A stretch of DNA of 64,000 nucleotides, taken from NCBI RefSeq assembly GCF_029433335.1, contig NZ_JAQTHX010000001.1, forward strand, positions 744,001 through 808,000, written 5' to 3'. This stretch comes from Bifidobacterium sp. ESL0745. Its GTDB lineage: Bacteria > Actinomycetota > Actinomycetes > Actinomycetales > Bifidobacteriaceae. The notes below the pieces were generated by a model. The model saw only the letters and a list, made by a program, of their open reading frames with translations. It was not told the DNA's origin and did no database searches. A program made the position numbers and the translations under genes. This document shows, in pieces, positions 9,264 to 19,431 of the stretch (its first letter is position 1; each line of letters opens with the position of its first letter).

Positions 9264-9551
9264 TCACATCATCAACTGAATGCTGAAATAGACCACCAGA
9301 AGGCCGGTTCCCAACGCGATTCCTATGAAGGAGTCAAAACCGACGGAGCGGATTTTCCAAGGGCTTCGGTCTTTGAGAATCAGTCTGATGAGTCCCGTGA
9401 TTATGGCCGTCGCAGCGAACACCACTGTAGCGGCCATAGTATATCCAAATCCGGCCAATACTGCTGAAATGATGACGACCACAAGTACTCCCCATTCAAA
9501 TACGGGGTTGCCCTCTTTTGCTTCAGAGACATATGGGTGATTGTGGGCCAT
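9264..9551 (-). CDS. Small three-helix membrane protein, actinobacterial, function unknown
   Basis: A 95-residue protein with an N-terminal polar segment and three hydrophobic stretches, ending without a tail. Small unknown membrane proteins (DUF3017/DUF6704-like) are commonly encoded near purH in actinobacteria; the position after purH fits, but I could not confirm the family. The ATG at 9551 has AAGGAG five bases upstream. A GTG two codons earlier would overlap that site. A terminator-like hairpin separates it from purH. Confidence 0.6.
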   Translation of the reverse strand: MAHNHPYVSEAKEGNPVFEWGVLVVVIISAVLAGFGYTMAATVVFAATAIITGLIRLILKDRSPWKIRSVGFDSFIGIALGTGLLVVYFSIQLMM

Positions 9552-9585
9552 ATTCACTCCTTCTGTATCACTTCTGTCTAAGACG

Positions 9586-9628
9586 AAAATACCGGTACGC
9601 AGCCAGTTTAGCCGTGTACCGGTATTTT
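9586..9628. terminator. Perfect 13-bp stem, bidirectional terminator
   Basis: Arms at 9586-9598 and 9616-9628 (AAAATACCGGTAC and its complement) form a stem with A and T ends, so it can work in either direction. It lies just after purH on the minus strand and probably ends the sucC-sucD-perM-purH transcript. Confidence 0.7.
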
Positions 9629-9687
9629 GTTATTGAAAGCAAATCAATCAATGATGCTTTCAACCTGCCATTGAAGAACGGCATTAC

Positions 9688-11358
9688 TCAGTGGAAGAAA
9701 TGACGTGTTCCTGTCAGATACATCGTGATTCCGTGCTTCTGTGCGACATCGATCACTTCCTGATCACGTATTGATCCTCCGGGTTGGACAATCGCCTTGA
9801 CACCGGCATCGATCAATGCTTCGGCACCATCTGCAAACGGGAAGAATGCATCCGAGGCGGCCACGGAACCGCATGCGCGATTCTCACCATTAGCAAGCGT
9901 ATTCGCACGTTCGACAGCCAAATGGCAGGAGTCGACCCTATTGACCTGTCCCATGCCGATGCCAACAGTTGCCTGATTGTGAGCCAACAACACCGCATTG
10001 GATTTCACGCAGCGAATCGCACGCCACGCGAACACCAAATCGCTGAGCGTATCTGCCTCTGCAGTTTCGCCTGAAACCAATTTCCACTGGTCAGGATTGT
10101 CACCAGGGGCATCGATTTTGTCAATAGACTGTACGAGAATACCGCCGTCGATTTGACGGAATTGAACATCGGTATGAGGAGACTGGGCCACCTTCAGGAT
10201 GCGCAGGTTCTTCTTATGAGCCTTCAGCAGTTCCAATGCTTCCGGTTCGTAATCCGGTGCCACAATGACCTCGGTGAAAATGGGACGGACGTTTTGAGCC
10301 ATTTCCAGCGTGACCGTTGAATTCGCGGCAATCACGCCGCCATAAGCACTCATCGGGTCGCAGGCATGGGCCTTCAGATGCGCTTGCACCACATCCTTGC
10401 CAATGGCCAGTCCGCAAGGATTGTTGTGCTTGCACACGGCCACGGCAATCTGAGGAGCGAAATCCCAGACCGCTCGCCAAGCCGCATCAGCGTCAACGTA
10501 GTTGTTGTAGCTCATTGGTTTGCCGCCAAGCTGCTGCGCGTGGGCGAATCCCGTCTGGTCGAGCGCATCGACATAGAGACTGGCTTGCTGATGGGGATTT
10601 TCACCGTAGCGTAACCCGTGCGAATAGTCCCATGTATGAGTCAGGTGAGGTGGGAACATCGCGATGTTCCGGTCTTGCTGTTGTGACTGCTTCGTTTCAG
10701 TGTTTTGTGTTGTAGACTCGCTGCCGACCTTGTCGCTTGCGGAAATGCTTTGGGGTTCCGTCCAGTGACTGCCGGTCCATTCGAATATCGTCGCATCGTA
10801 AGCCGCAGTCGTTGCGAACGCTTTGGAAGCCAGCCAGCGCCGTTCCTGCAAAGAGAAACCTGAGCCATCGGCAACACGCTGGGCGGCAAGGGCATAGTCT
10901 TCGGGATCGGTGATGACGGCAACGCTTGCACTGTTCTTCGCCGCTCCACGAATCATTGAAGGACCGCCAATATCGATTTTCTCGATGATATCGGCTTCAT
11001 CGGCGCCGGAACGCACCGTGTCGGCGAACGGATAAAGGTTGACGATGACCATGTCAAAGGACTTGATGCCGAGCGACTTCAATTCCTCGGCCTGCGTCGG
11101 ATTCGTCATATCGGCCAGAATACCGGCATGGATATGGGGATCAAGCGTTTTGACGCGGCCTCCAAGGCTTTCCGGGAAACCGGTGACTGTTTGGACTTCA
11201 GTGACATTCACACCAAGTTCCGAAAGTCGTTCCGCGGTAGACCCCGTGGAAACCACCTCGGTGCCTGCCTTGATGAACGCATCTGCGAGGCCTTCGATAC
11301 CGGTTTTGTCATAAACCGATACCAAAGCTCGCTGAATCCTACGATTGGTTGCTGTCAT
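9688..11358 (-). CDS. purH: Bifunctional AICAR transformylase / IMP cyclohydrolase
   Basis: Catalyses the last two steps of de novo purine synthesis, AICAR to FAICAR to IMP. The N-terminal MGS-like cyclohydrolase domain (about 1-200) opens with [20 protein letters not shown] and includes NLYPF. The transformylase domain includes [18 protein letters not shown] and, near the end, the family motif [10 protein letters not shown] followed by [14 protein letters not shown]. Length of 556 is slightly above the usual 520-530 because of a Ser/Thr/Gln-rich loop at about 205-230. It lies 26 bases after the PerM-like gene on the minus strand, the usual actinobacterial pairing. Confidence 0.95.
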   Translation of the reverse strand: MTATNRRIQRALVSVYDKTGIEGLADAFIKAGTEVVSTGSTAERLSELGVNVTEVQTVTGFPESLGGRVKTLDPHIHAGILADMTNPTQAEELKSLGIKSFDMVIVNLYPFADTVRSGADEADIIEKIDIGGPSMIRGAAKNSASVAVITDPEDYALAAQRVADGSGFSLQERRWLASKAFATTAAYDATIFEWTGSHWTEPQSISASDKVGSESTTQNTETKQSQQQDRNIAMFPPHLTHTWDYSHGLRYGENPHQQASLYVDALDQTGFAHAQQLGGKPMSYNNYVDADAAWRAVWDFAPQIAVAVCKHNNPCGLAIGKDVVQAHLKAHACDPMSAYGGVIAANSTVTLEMAQNVRPIFTEVIVAPDYEPEALELLKAHKKNLRILKVAQSPHTDVQFRQIDGGILVQSIDKIDAPGDNPDQWKLVSGETAEADTLSDLVFAWRAIRCVKSNAVLLAHNQATVGIGMGQVNRVDSCHLAVERANTLANGENRACGSVAASDAFFPFADGAEALIDAGVKAIVQPGGSIRDQEVIDVAQKHGITMYLTGTRHFFH

Positions 11359-11384
11359 CTGTTTCTCCCTTTGTTGCGGCTTGA

Positions 11385-12749
11385 TTATGGGATTTTCGTC
11401 TCATCTTCAGCAAGTACTCCGGTTTTTGAAGACGAAACGGAAGTTGTTAGGGAATCAGAGGCGTCGACGATATCGTCATCGGTGCCATCGCCGGAACTGA
11501 CATTCGGTTTGTTTTGTGCTCGAAGATAGCCGAAGAACAATCGCATAGCAAACACCATCGCCACGATTATCACCGAAACAAGCCATGCCAGCGAAAAACC
11601 AAGGGCACTGGGCAGGCATACCACACGCGAGGAGGCCACCGAATCAACACCGACTTTGGCAAGTCGATGCTGTCCCAAGGCTCCCGAAGAAAGGACGAAA
11701 AGAATATTCATCAGTACGGCCATCAAAGCGCTGGTCAGAAAGAACGAAACAATCGGATACAAGAACTGGCCTATGGTTCGGCCAATCGTGACCGGTTCAC
11801 TGGGTTTTCCGGCGCCGATGGCGAAGTATTTGGACCAAAAAAGCTCAACGATCCCAACAAGGAATCCGCAGACCAAAGGAATCGATATCAGGCAAAGCCG
11901 CAGGACATCATTGGAAACCGCCGGGGGAAAAATGGCAAAAACGGGCAGCGCGGGAAGCCCTGAAGCGTGATCGTTCCATAACGAAAAAGCGGCGAGATCG
12001 CCGATTGAAAAACCCGAACCAAAGAGCCATGACAGTGCCCATAAGCACAGGTTCGGAAGCCATGCCAAGGTGCAGATGGTGGTGAGGATCCTCGATCCGG
12101 TCTGCATATTCGACAACTCGAAGATTCGAACGACAGCACTCTGATTCGTAATGACCCAGAAAAGAACCGTGATCAAACCGATGTCCAAATAGCCGATCAG
12201 CAATATCGCCGTGTTCATGAAACCAAGTTTCAAAGCCACTACCAGACGATCGGAAATATTGTCGCGAACGAATTGAATGCACTTTTTCATTGTCGCCGAG
12301 CCCGACAATGCTCCACATAAGAAACCGACGGTGAAGACCATAGCACTCTTAAGCAAAACGAGCCATACAGGGTCTTCAAGAATGACAGCGACGTTCTGGG
12401 TGAACACCCACATGACCCCGACCCAAACCAGAAGACCGGTGACATAGGATTTCGGACTGGAAGACAGCATTTTGGTCAACCACGCAACCAACCAGATCAG
12501 GAGCAAGGTCAAAAGCAGCGGTATGATGCCGAGAGTGATGGCACCGGCATGAAAACTCGCACCCTGACTTAACAGCACAATCGCGAAAGTCAAAGGAACC
12601 GCTTGGTTTTGAACAGTGTTGCCTCCTTCTTCCACGGAAACCACCAGCAAGGTCAATGCCAAGAAAAGCCCTAACGTGACCGTGAATATCATCGATCCGC
12701 CCAGAGCCGTCACAACCCCTTTTATCCATGGCCGCCGGTTTTTGCTCAT
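11385..12749 (-). CDS. DUF6350 / PerM-like polytopic membrane protein
   Basis: A 454-residue integral membrane protein with roughly ten hydrophobic segments and a short acidic cytoplasmic tail. Proteins of this type sit upstream of purH in many actinobacteria and are often annotated as cell division protein PerM (DUF6350). Its start overlaps the sucD stop as ATGA, so translation is coupled to sucD. No catalytic motif is visible. The family call rests on length, topology and position, so it is moderately sure; the role in division is known only for the mycobacterial family. Confidence 0.7.
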   Translation of the reverse strand: MSKNRRPWIKGVVTALGGSMIFTVTLGLFLALTLLVVSVEEGGNTVQNQAVPLTFAIVLLSQGASFHAGAITLGIIPLLLTLLLIWLVAWLTKMLSSSPKSYVTGLLVWVGVMWVFTQNVAVILEDPVWLVLLKSAMVFTVGFLCGALSGSATMKKCIQFVRDNISDRLVVALKLGFMNTAILLIGYLDIGLITVLFWVITNQSAVVRIFELSNMQTGSRILTTICTLAWLPNLCLWALSWLFGSGFSIGDLAAFSLWNDHASGLPALPVFAIFPPAVSNDVLRLCLISIPLVCGFLVGIVELFWSKYFAIGAGKPSEPVTIGRTIGQFLYPIVSFFLTSALMAVLMNILFVLSSGALGQHRLAKVGVDSVASSRVVCLPSALGFSLAWLVSVIIVAMVFAMRLFFGYLRAQNKPNVSSGDGTDDDIVDASDSLTTSVSSSKTGVLAEDETKIP

Positions 12750-13681
12750 GCCTTGGATATCCCGCCGTCCACGATCCTGCGAATGAGTTGGGCCGCCTGT
12801 GCCGGGGTCTTCCCGACCGGAATCCCGGCGACTTCAAGCGCTTCCTTCTTATCCTGCGCGGTGCCTTTGCCGCCGGAGACGATGGCACCGGCATGGCCCA
12901 TCTGCTTGCCTTCTGGCGCGGTAAAACCTGCGATATAAGCCACAACGGGCTTCGTCATATGTTCCTTGGCCCAAGCGGCGGCATCCTGCTCCGCATTGCC
13001 GCCAATCTCCCCGATCATGATGACGGCTTTGGTGTTTTCATCCGCTTCGAATTGCTGTAACGCCTCGACCAGCGTGGTTCCAACTATCGGGTCACCACCC
13101 ACTCCGATGCATGCGGTGAAGCCGATATCCGAAAGCTCACCCATCAGTTGATAGGTCAAGGTTCCGGACTTCGAAACTAGGCCCAGGGGACCGGATGAGA
13201 CGATGCCATCGGGAATGATGCCAAGGTTGATGCCCTTGTCGCAAACATTGGAAGTGTCAGGAAGTTTAAGCAGCCCTGGGCAATTGGGACCGATGATTCT
13301 GATGCCCTTCTGCAGGGCAAGTTCCACACAGTATGCCGTATCGGCCACAGGAATGCCTTCAGTGATGACGACAATCAAGCCGATGCCGGCTTCTATGGCT
13401 TCGAGCATCGCGTCCTTGGCAAAACGTGGAGGGACGAAAATAACACTGGCCTTGGCACCGGTAGCCTTTTTGGCATCACTACATGTGGCATAAACGGGAA
13501 TATCGACATCTTTGCCGGATTCATCGATATGAAAGGTCACGCATTGACCGGCCTTACGAGGATTGACACCACCTACAATACCGGTTCCGGCGTTGAGCAT
13601 ACGCGCCGTATGCGTCATGCCCTGATGGCCGGTCATGCCTTGGACGATAACCGGTGCATTGTCTTCGACGAAAAGTGTCAT
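12746..13681 (-). CDS. sucD: Succinate--CoA ligase, alpha subunit
   Basis: Alpha subunit of the enzyme that interconverts succinyl-CoA and succinate with nucleotide phosphorylation. Visible are the CoA-binding Rossmann start ([19 protein letters not shown]), SKSGTLTYQ, and the phosphorylated histidine in [17 protein letters not shown] near the C-terminus. Length 311 is a little above the usual 290. It overlaps sucC by four bases upstream and the PerM-like gene by four bases downstream. Bifidobacteria lack a full TCA cycle, so it probably supplies succinyl-CoA or succinate for biosynthesis. Confidence 0.95.
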   Translation of the reverse strand: MTLFVEDNAPVIVQGMTGHQGMTHTARMLNAGTGIVGGVNPRKAGQCVTFHIDESGKDVDIPVYATCSDAKKATGAKASVIFVPPRFAKDAMLEAIEAGIGLIVVITEGIPVADTAYCVELALQKGIRIIGPNCPGLLKLPDTSNVCDKGINLGIIPDGIVSSGPLGLVSKSGTLTYQLMGELSDIGFTACIGVGGDPIVGTTLVEALQQFEADENTKAVIMIGEIGGNAEQDAAAWAKEHMTKPVVAYIAGFTAPEGKQMGHAGAIVSGGKGTAQDKKEALEVAGIPVGKTPAQAAQLIRRIVDGGISKA

Positions 13682-14874
13682 TTCGTGGCCTCCTTAGCGG
13701 TCATGGCAAGCCTTGCTGCTTCTTGAGCCGCTTCTTCCATGGTGCCACTGACGTGGATGTTGGGGTTGTGAGCATCCTCCAGGATTCTAAGGCCTTCCTT
13801 GGCAGCATTGCCGTCGAACCTTACGACGATTGGCTTGGACACGTTCAGTTTTCCCAGCGCCTCAATGATTCCATGAGCTACCTCATCGCAGGCTGTAATG
13901 CCACCATACACATTGACAAACACGGATTCGACCTGTGGATCAGAAAGTACAATCGAAAGACTCGTACTCATCACTTCAGCAGAAGCGCCACCGCCAATAT
14001 CCAGGAAGTTAGCCGGTTTCGCACCCGTCCCCTGTTCCTCTCCGGCACCGGATACGGCATCAAGCGAGCTCATTACCAGTCCTGCGCCATTGCCGATGAC
14101 GCCGACTTCGCCTTTCAGATGGACATAGTGCAAACCGTGCTGTTTGGCACGTTCCTCGAACAAATCGGTATGGGTTGTATCAGCGAAACGTTTCCAACCG
14201 TCATGGCGGAATGCGGCATTATCATCCAACGAGATCTTTGCATCAAGCGCACACAGTTTCTTGGTGGATTCGTCATCCGGATCACCGATCTTGGCCAGCG
14301 GATTGATCTCGACAAGCGTGGCATCGTCGTCTTTGAAGCATTTCCACATCTTCAACAGCACGTCAGCCGCTTGGTCCACATCGGCATGGTAGAACCCAAT
14401 TGATTCCGCCATTTTACGTGCGGCATCCCTATCAAAATCCTGTAAGGCGCTGATATGAAGGCGCTTCACCGATTCGGGATGCTCACGAGCAATTTCCTCG
14501 ACTTCAGTGCCACCGTTGGCGGTTGCCAGCACGTCGAAATCGCGAGACGAACGATCAAGTGAAATGGAAACGTAATACTCATGAATCACATTTTTTGCTT
14601 CAGCCACAAGAACGCCACTGACCTTATGACCACGAATGGTCATAGGCAGGATCTGTTCCGAAGAAAGGATGGCATCATCCTGTGTTTCGGCAAGCTTCAC
14701 GCCACCGGCCTGACCACGATGCCCAGTACGCACCTGAGCTTTGATGACGCATGGATATCCTATTGCATCCGCAGCCTCGGCGACCTCATGGGAATTCTGG
14801 GCGAATATGCCCTTGGGCGTGTCTATTCCCTGCTCCTCAAGAAGCTGCCGTGCCTGATACTCATAAAGATCCAT
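13678..14874 (-). CDS. sucC: Succinate--CoA ligase, beta subunit
   Basis: ATP-grasp subunit that binds nucleotide and succinate and partners with SucD. It starts [17 protein letters not shown], as the family does, and contains the ATP-grasp segments [19 protein letters not shown] and [11 protein letters not shown]-terminal CoA-ligase domain begins around residue 250 ([11 protein letters not shown], then [16 protein letters not shown]). Length 398 is normal. The stop overlaps the sucD start. It is the first gene of the sucC-sucD-perM-purH run; the 64 bases upstream, after apt, probably carry its promoter. Confidence 0.95.
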   Translation of the reverse strand: MDLYEYQARQLLEEQGIDTPKGIFAQNSHEVAEAADAIGYPCVIKAQVRTGHRGQAGGVKLAETQDDAILSSEQILPMTIRGHKVSGVLVAEAKNVIHEYYVSISLDRSSRDFDVLATANGGTEVEEIAREHPESVKRLHISALQDFDRDAARKMAESIGFYHADVDQAADVLLKMWKCFKDDDATLVEINPLAKIGDPDDESTKKLCALDAKISLDDNAAFRHDGWKRFADTTHTDLFEERAKQHGLHYVHLKGEVGVIGNGAGLVMSSLDAVSGAGEEQGTGAKPANFLDIGGGASAEVMSTSLSIVLSDPQVESVFVNVYGGITACDEVAHGIIEALGKLNVSKPIVVRFDGNAAKEGLRILEDAHNPNIHVSGTMEEAAQEAARLAMTAKEATK

Positions 14875-14938
14875 AAGAAACCTTTCACTACTTTGATGAC
14901 TGCTCGATCTACGCTATCGAAGACTGAAACAAAGATCA

Positions 14939-15520
14939 TCATGCAGGCATAGTGACAAGCGAACTGATCGGCACGCCTGCCAAATCGCTTCTGCCGGAAA
15001 GACCGATGAGTTCCATGACAAAGCTAAAACCAACGACCTTGCCTCCAGCCTTTTCAATGAGGTCGGCCGCTGCCTTTGCGGTGCCGCCAGTGGCTATAAG
15101 ATCATCAACGATAAGTACTTTATCGCCCGGCTTGATAGCATCTTTTTCCATCTCTACGGTCGCTTCACCATATTCAAGCGAATAGCTTTCACCGATGGTT
15201 TCCGGTGGCAGTTTTCCTGCCTTTCGCACGGACAGGAAGCCCTTGCCCATTTGTGCAGCAAGCGGAGGTCCGATAAGGAACCCTCGTGCCTCCAAACCTG
15301 CCACATAATCGAATGAATCGGCAGAAACTGGCAGCGCCAGTTCCAAGGCTTTCATCATGATCGAAAAACCGCGAGGGTCTGCCAGAACCGGGATGAAATC
15401 ACGGAACAGAACACCTTCTTTGGGAAAACCGGGGATGGTCCGGATGAGCGAGACGACGTATTCTGCGTCCTCTTCCCCGACTTTGCCAAGTTCTGTAATG
15501 GTGATGTCCGATTGTGTCAT
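14939..15520 (-). CDS. apt: Adenine phosphoribosyltransferase
   Basis: Salvages adenine with PRPP to AMP. The PRPP-binding loop VLIVDDLIATGGTAKAA and the family-specific GFPKEGVLFRDFIPVL are intact. Length 193. The ATG at 15520 is preferred, with AAGG seven bases upstream; a TTG two codons earlier is possible. In most actinobacteria secD and secF lie between yajC and apt. Here yajC is directly upstream and no secDF is seen. Confidence 0.95.
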   Translation of the reverse strand: MTQSDITITELGKVGEEDAEYVVSLIRTIPGFPKEGVLFRDFIPVLADPRGFSIMMKALELALPVSADSFDYVAGLEARGFLIGPPLAAQMGKGFLSVRKAGKLPPETIGESYSLEYGEATVEMEKDAIKPGDKVLIVDDLIATGGTAKAAADLIEKAGGKVVGFSFVMELIGLSGRSDLAGVPISSLVTMPA

Positions 15521-15617
15521 GAGCAAGCCTTACTGCCTATATGCCATTGATTGTTAAACTAAAAAGTGAGCGGGCCATGCAAGCGCACAACCCGAAAACT
15601 ATTGAAGAAGAGACGCT

Positions 15618-16127
15618 TTACTTGTCTTTTTTAGCGTCGTTCTTCCCCGCATCATCTGACGAATTGCCATCAGCATCATCTGCGTTTTCTTTGGTTTCGT
15701 TCTCGTTATCAAACGGCTTCTGCGCCTGATGATCACCAGACTGTGTTGATTGTTCGGTGCTGCTGGCGGTACCCTCAGCCTCGTTGGCAGCATCCGTATC
15801 TTCGTTCGCAACCGGGTTGCCGTCCTCGTCTACCTCGTCATCGTCGATGAAGGCGGGGCGCTCGTATTTCTTGCTGATTGAACGGAACCCGAATCGAATC
15901 TTGGATCCCTCGGAGTCGATGACGATCTCTTCGTACTTGGTATCGACGGAAACGACTTCACCGATAACGCCACCGATCGTCTGTACTAGATCACCAGGCT
16001 GCAACGAGGAACGGAAATCCTTGACTTTTTGTTGCTGCTGTTTGGATTTGCGTGATTGCCACCACATCAATCCAACCATTGCAACGATGATGATAATAAT
16101 AAAGAGCGTATTGCTGCCACCGGGCAC
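15618..16127 (-). CDS. yajC: Preprotein translocase subunit YajC
   Basis: Accessory Sec translocon membrane protein. One N-terminal membrane helix (about 7-23) is followed by a basic stretch (RKSKQQQQKVKDF) and the conserved small domain LQPGDLVQTIGGVIGEVVSV. The last 80 residues are an Asp/Glu/Asn-rich disordered tail, which makes the protein longer (169) than E. coli YajC (110). The start is a GTG at 16127 with GGGAG seven bases upstream. It lies between ruvB and apt. Confidence 0.92.
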   Translation of the reverse strand: MPGGSNTLFIIIIIVAMVGLMWWQSRKSKQQQQKVKDFRSSLQPGDLVQTIGGVIGEVVSVDTKYEEIVIDSEGSKIRFGFRSISKKYERPAFIDDDEVDEDGNPVANEDTDAANEAEGTASSTEQSTQSGDHQAQKPFDNENETKENADDADGNSSDDAGKNDAKKDK

Positions 16128-16207
16128 TTGGGGTCTCCCATCGAACGAATTTTCAGACGAAGGCCACCTAAATGGCCGACTCTCTTACATACCTAACGTA
16201 AAGAATT

Positions 16208-17269
16208 TTAGAATAACTTGTTGACATCATCCTTGGGTACAAGCCCCAAGTGCTGCCAGGCCTTTTGCGTTGCAACCCTGCCTTTGGGCGTGCGTACAAG
16301 GAATCCTTCGCGCACCAGATAGGGTTCACATACGGTTTCCACCGTCTCGGATTCCTCACCGACCATCGCGGAAAGATTGTTCAGACCGACCGGACCTCCG
16401 TCAAAATTCTTGACAATGGCGTTCAAAACCGCCAAATCAAGTCTGTCAAGCCCTTCTGAATCAATCTGATACAACTCAAGTGCCGATTCGACATCATCCG
16501 GCCCTACCTGGTCGAGATCATGAACGATCGCCCAGTCACGCACACGCCGAAGCAGACGATTGGCGATACGCGGTGTACCGCGGCTGCGTAGTGAAAGCTG
16601 CTTAGCGCTGCCCTCGGCCAAATTGATGCCCAACACACCTGCGCTACGCTCGATCAGCCGTTCCAGTTCCTCATGCGGATAGAAATCCAAATGCGCAGTG
16701 AAACCGAAGCGAGCGCGAAGCGGCGAAGGCAGCATACCTTCACGCGTAGTAGCGCCGATGACAGTGAAGCGTGGCAACGTCAACGGAATGGAAGAGGCTC
16801 CTGGCCCTTTGCCTACCATGACATCGACACGGAAATCCTCCATGGCGATATAGAGCAGCTCTTCGGCAGGACGAGGCAGACGATGAATCTCGTCGATGAA
16901 CAGGACTTCGCCCTCATCAAGAGAACTGAGAATGGAAGCCAAATCGCCGGCATGCTGAATGGCCGGACCGGACGTGACGCGTATCGGCACCTGCAATTCG
17001 TTGGCCACAATCATCGCCAATGTGGTCTTGCCCAATCCTGGAGGACCGGCAAGCAGAATATGGTCCGGAGGCACGTCACGCTTCCTGGCGGCATCCAAAA
17101 ACAGCTGCAGCTGCGCTTTGAGCAGGGGTTGGCCGATGAAGCCTTCAAGTGCACGAGGACGGAGTTCCTCTTCGCTGACCGGTTCGTTGCCAATCGGTTC
17201 GGAGGAAATCATACGCAATGATTCCTCGTCGGCTCCCCTATTGGATTGTGTTCCGTTGGTCTCTGCCAT
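16208..17269 (-). CDS. ruvB: Holliday junction branch migration helicase RuvB
   Basis: AAA+ motor of the RuvAB complex, driving branch migration at Holliday junctions. Walker A is [10 protein letters not shown] (about 80), Walker B is [10 protein letters not shown], sensor 1 is TVIGATTR, and the C-terminal winged helix contains [19 protein letters not shown]. Length 353 is normal. It lies six bases after ruvA on the minus strand, so they are one transcript, likely controlled by the LexA-type box upstream of ruvA. Confidence 0.97.
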   Translation of the reverse strand: MAETNGTQSNRGADEESLRMISSEPIGNEPVSEEELRPRALEGFIGQPLLKAQLQLFLDAARKRDVPPDHILLAGPPGLGKTTLAMIVANELQVPIRVTSGPAIQHAGDLASILSSLDEGEVLFIDEIHRLPRPAEELLYIAMEDFRVDVMVGKGPGASSIPLTLPRFTVIGATTREGMLPSPLRARFGFTAHLDFYPHEELERLIERSAGVLGINLAEGSAKQLSLRSRGTPRIANRLLRRVRDWAIVHDLDQVGPDDVESALELYQIDSEGLDRLDLAVLNAIVKNFDGGPVGLNNLSAMVGEESETVETVCEPYLVREGFLVRTPKGRVATQKAWQHLGLVPKDDVNKLF

Positions 17270-17275
17270 GATGGT

Positions 17276-17893
17276 TTACCGCCCCCGATCCAAGGATGTC
17301 AGTGCCAATTTCAGCACTTTGGGAATATCCGACTTCTCCAATGGCGTGGCAATGTTATTTTCCTTGCAGACCTTGGTAACGGCATGGGCGGCATCACTTT
17401 CTCGCCATCCCAATGAAACAAGGCCTTCAATGACCTCGGTGGTACCGGTATCGTACTCAGGTTCGGCCGAAGCATGTCCGCTTTCAATCTCGTCAAGATT
17501 GATGGAACCACGAAGTTCGAGAATGATCTTCTGTGCGCCTTTCTTACCTAGTCCAGGTGCCTTGGCCAGAGCTGCCGCGTCCCCGTCCATGACGGTTTTC
17601 GCAAGCTTGTCAGGAGGAAGTGTGGAAAGCAACGACAGCGCCACACGTGGGCCGATACCGCTGACTTTCTGAAGCTGCAGAAACATACGTTTCGAAGACT
17701 GGGAAAGAAACCCGTAGAGCGCAATGGCATCCTGCGAGACATTCAATGAAGTGAAGATCTTGGCTTCCTGCCCCGAATGAAGGGCGGAAAGCTCGGCAGC
17801 GGGCATGCGCACTTCAAAGCCGATGCCGTTGACATCGATAAGTGCGGCGTCACCCCCAACTGTCTCCACCCTGCCGTTAAGCATTCCGATCAT
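17276..17893 (-). CDS. ruvA: Holliday junction DNA-binding protein RuvA
   Basis: Tetrameric junction-binding partner of RuvB. The N-terminal OB fold (MIGMLNGRVETV), the helix-hairpin-helix regions (LQKVSGIGPRVALSLLS, then APGLGKKGAQKIILEL) and the RuvB-contacting C-terminal domain (GLVSLGWRESDAAHAV) are all visible. The ATG at 17893 has GGGAG five bases upstream; a GTG two codons earlier would overlap that site. Unlike the neighbouring close-packed genes, ruvA has a 138-base leader after ruvC holding a LexA-type box and a long-range hairpin. Confidence 0.96.
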   Translation of the reverse strand: MIGMLNGRVETVGGDAALIDVNGIGFEVRMPAAELSALHSGQEAKIFTSLNVSQDAIALYGFLSQSSKRMFLQLQKVSGIGPRVALSLLSTLPPDKLAKTVMDGDAAALAKAPGLGKKGAQKIILELRGSINLDEIESGHASAEPEYDTGTTEVIEGLVSLGWRESDAAHAVTKVCKENNIATPLEKSDIPKVLKLALTSLDRGR

Positions 17894-17920
17894 TGTCACT
17901 CCCAGCGATTGAAAATGTAA

Positions 17921-17997
17921 TGATTCTTTCGGCGCATCCTGATTGCCAGTTGTGGTCAGTCACGACCTGCAGGCCTGAAATTGAAACGAAAGAATCA
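17921..17997 (-). repeat. Inverted repeat in the ruvA leader
   Basis: Arms TGATTCTTTCG (17921-17931) and CGAAAGAATCA (17987-17997) are perfectly complementary, with a 55-base loop. It lies between the LexA-type box and the ruvA start. It could fold as a leader hairpin in the SOS transcript; no T run follows, so it is not a standard terminator. Confidence 0.5.
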
Positions 17998-18011
17998 GAC
18001 GACTTCAATAT

Positions 18012-18027
18012 TCGAACATCTGTTCGA
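18012..18027. promoter_or_regulatory. LexA-type SOS box upstream of ruvAB
   Basis: TCGAACATCTGTTCGA is a perfect dyad with the CGAAC-N4-GTTCG layout of Gram-positive LexA boxes. It lies in the ruvC-ruvA gap on the side upstream of ruvA, and has the same structure as the box upstream of uvrA. It suggests DNA-damage induction of ruvAB independently of ruvC. Confidence 0.75.
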
Positions 18028-18031
18028 TAGC

Positions 18032-18613
18032 TTACATTCCCCTGTCGACGCTATGGCGTTTCTTGGCATGCTGCTGGGCCTGTGCCCACTGGCGTTGGGC
18101 AAGGGTCAGATGTTCTTCGCGTTCCCCGCCTTCAAGCGCTCCGGAAGGCCGCAACGCGTGGCATATCGCCTGTGCCAGCGCGTCGGCGGCGTCGGCTGGT
18201 TCCGGAATCTTGTTGAGGTTCAGAATACGGGCCACCATACGTTCGACCTGAATCTTTTCAGCCCGTCCATTTCCGGTAACGGCCATCTTCGCTTCCGTCG
18301 GCGTGTGCAGGGCGACAGGAATGCCACGTTGCGCCGCGGCAAGCATCGCCAATCCGGCGGCCTGAGCGGTGCCCAATACGGTGTTGCGATTCTCTTGGGC
18401 GAACACACGTTCGATGGAAACGGTATCAGGTGAAAACTCGTCGATTTTAGCCGCAAGCCCGTTGTAAATCGCCAACAGGCGCAAATCCTGCGAAATGTGC
18501 GGGTCACTACGTACGACATCGACGTGAACAAAAGAAAGCCGGCGCGATGCGTCGGCTTCTATCACACCGACCCCGCAGCGTGTGAGCCCAGGGTCGACGC
18601 CAAGGATAATCAC
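18032..18613 (-). CDS. ruvC: Holliday junction resolvase RuvC
   Basis: Endonuclease that cuts Holliday junctions. The four acidic active-site residues are visible: D in [12 protein letters not shown] in VSIERVFA, and the DAADALA pair near residue 140. Length 193 is normal. The start is GTG at 18613 with AGGAG nine bases upstream, the site lying in the end of yebC. It is six bases after yebC and likely co-transcribed with it. Confidence 0.96.
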   Translation of the reverse strand: MIILGVDPGLTRCGVGVIEADASRRLSFVHVDVVRSDPHISQDLRLLAIYNGLAAKIDEFSPDTVSIERVFAQENRNTVLGTAQAAGLAMLAAAQRGIPVALHTPTEAKMAVTGNGRAEKIQVERMVARILNLNKIPEPADAADALAQAICHALRPSGALEGGEREEHLTLAQRQWAQAQQHAKKRHSVDRGM

Positions 18614-18619
18614 AGCGGA

Positions 18620-19378
18620 TTACTCCTCTGCATCCAACTGTTCCATCACCTCGTCGGAGGCGGTCCAGTTACTGTAGACGTTCTGTACGTCATCCAGGTC
18701 ATCGAGATTGTCGATCAGTTTCGAGACCTTTTGCGCGTCCTCAAGCCCAAGTTCGACTTCGGTCTTGGGAAGCATCACCAGATCGGCCGAATCATAATCG
18801 ATATCGGCCTTTTGCAACGCCTCGCGGACCGTGACCATGTCTTCGGGAGCAGTGATGACGATATAGACATCGTCCTCGTCTCTGACATCCTCCGCACCGT
18901 CTTCAGCGGCAAGTTCGAAAAGCTTGTCGTAATCAAGCCCTTCGGAAGGAACCACAATCTGGCCCTTACGCTCGAAGTTGAAGCTTACGGAACCGGAGGT
19001 GGCCAAGGAGCCGTTGCCCTTGGTCAGTGTGGAACGCACTTCGGCGGCCGCACGGTTGCGGTTGTCGGTAAGGCACTCGATGATGAGGCCCACGCCTGCG
19101 GGCGCATAGCCTTCGTAGTTGATGCTTTCATAATTGGCGGCACCGGCCTCGGCACCGGAGCCACGCTTGATGGCTCGTTTGATGTTGTCGGCAGGCATCG
19201 AAGACTTCTTGGCCTTGACGATGGCGTCGTACAGTGTCGGATTGCCGTCGGGGTCCCCGCCGCCCAGACGCGCTGCGATTTCGATGTTCTTGATAAGTTT
19301 GGCGAACAGCTTGCCGCGCTTCGAATCAATGGCGGCCTTCTTGTTTTTAGTGGTCGCCCACTTGGAATGCCCTGACAT
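18620..19378 (-). CDS. yebC: YebC/PmpR-family protein (TACO1-like)
   Basis: Conserved cytoplasmic protein annotated as a transcription regulator; recent work on the family points to relief of ribosome stalling at proline-rich stretches. The hallmark start [16 protein letters not shown] and the motif [22 protein letters not shown] are intact. Length 252 is normal. It heads the tight yebC-ruvC pair in the usual actinobacterial order, downstream of the PI-mannoside genes. Confidence 0.95.
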   Translation of the reverse strand: MSGHSKWATTKNKKAAIDSKRGKLFAKLIKNIEIAARLGGGDPDGNPTLYDAIVKAKKSSMPADNIKRAIKRGSGAEAGAANYESINYEGYAPAGVGLIIECLTDNRNRAAAEVRSTLTKGNGSLATSGSVSFNFERKGQIVVPSEGLDYDKLFELAAEDGAEDVRDEDDVYIVITAPEDMVTVREALQKADIDYDSADLVMLPKTEVELGLEDAQKVSKLIDNLDDLDDVQNVYSNWTASDEVMEQLDAEE

Positions 19379-19431
19379 ATTGCTCCTAGCAGGTATACGA
19401 ATACGTTAAACGAGATAATTTTAAAGCGGTT

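Noticed and set aside
18497..19375. 292-codon plus-strand frame opposite yebC
   Set aside because: It mirrors yebC almost exactly; the composition is that of a reverse frame and no family is recognisable.
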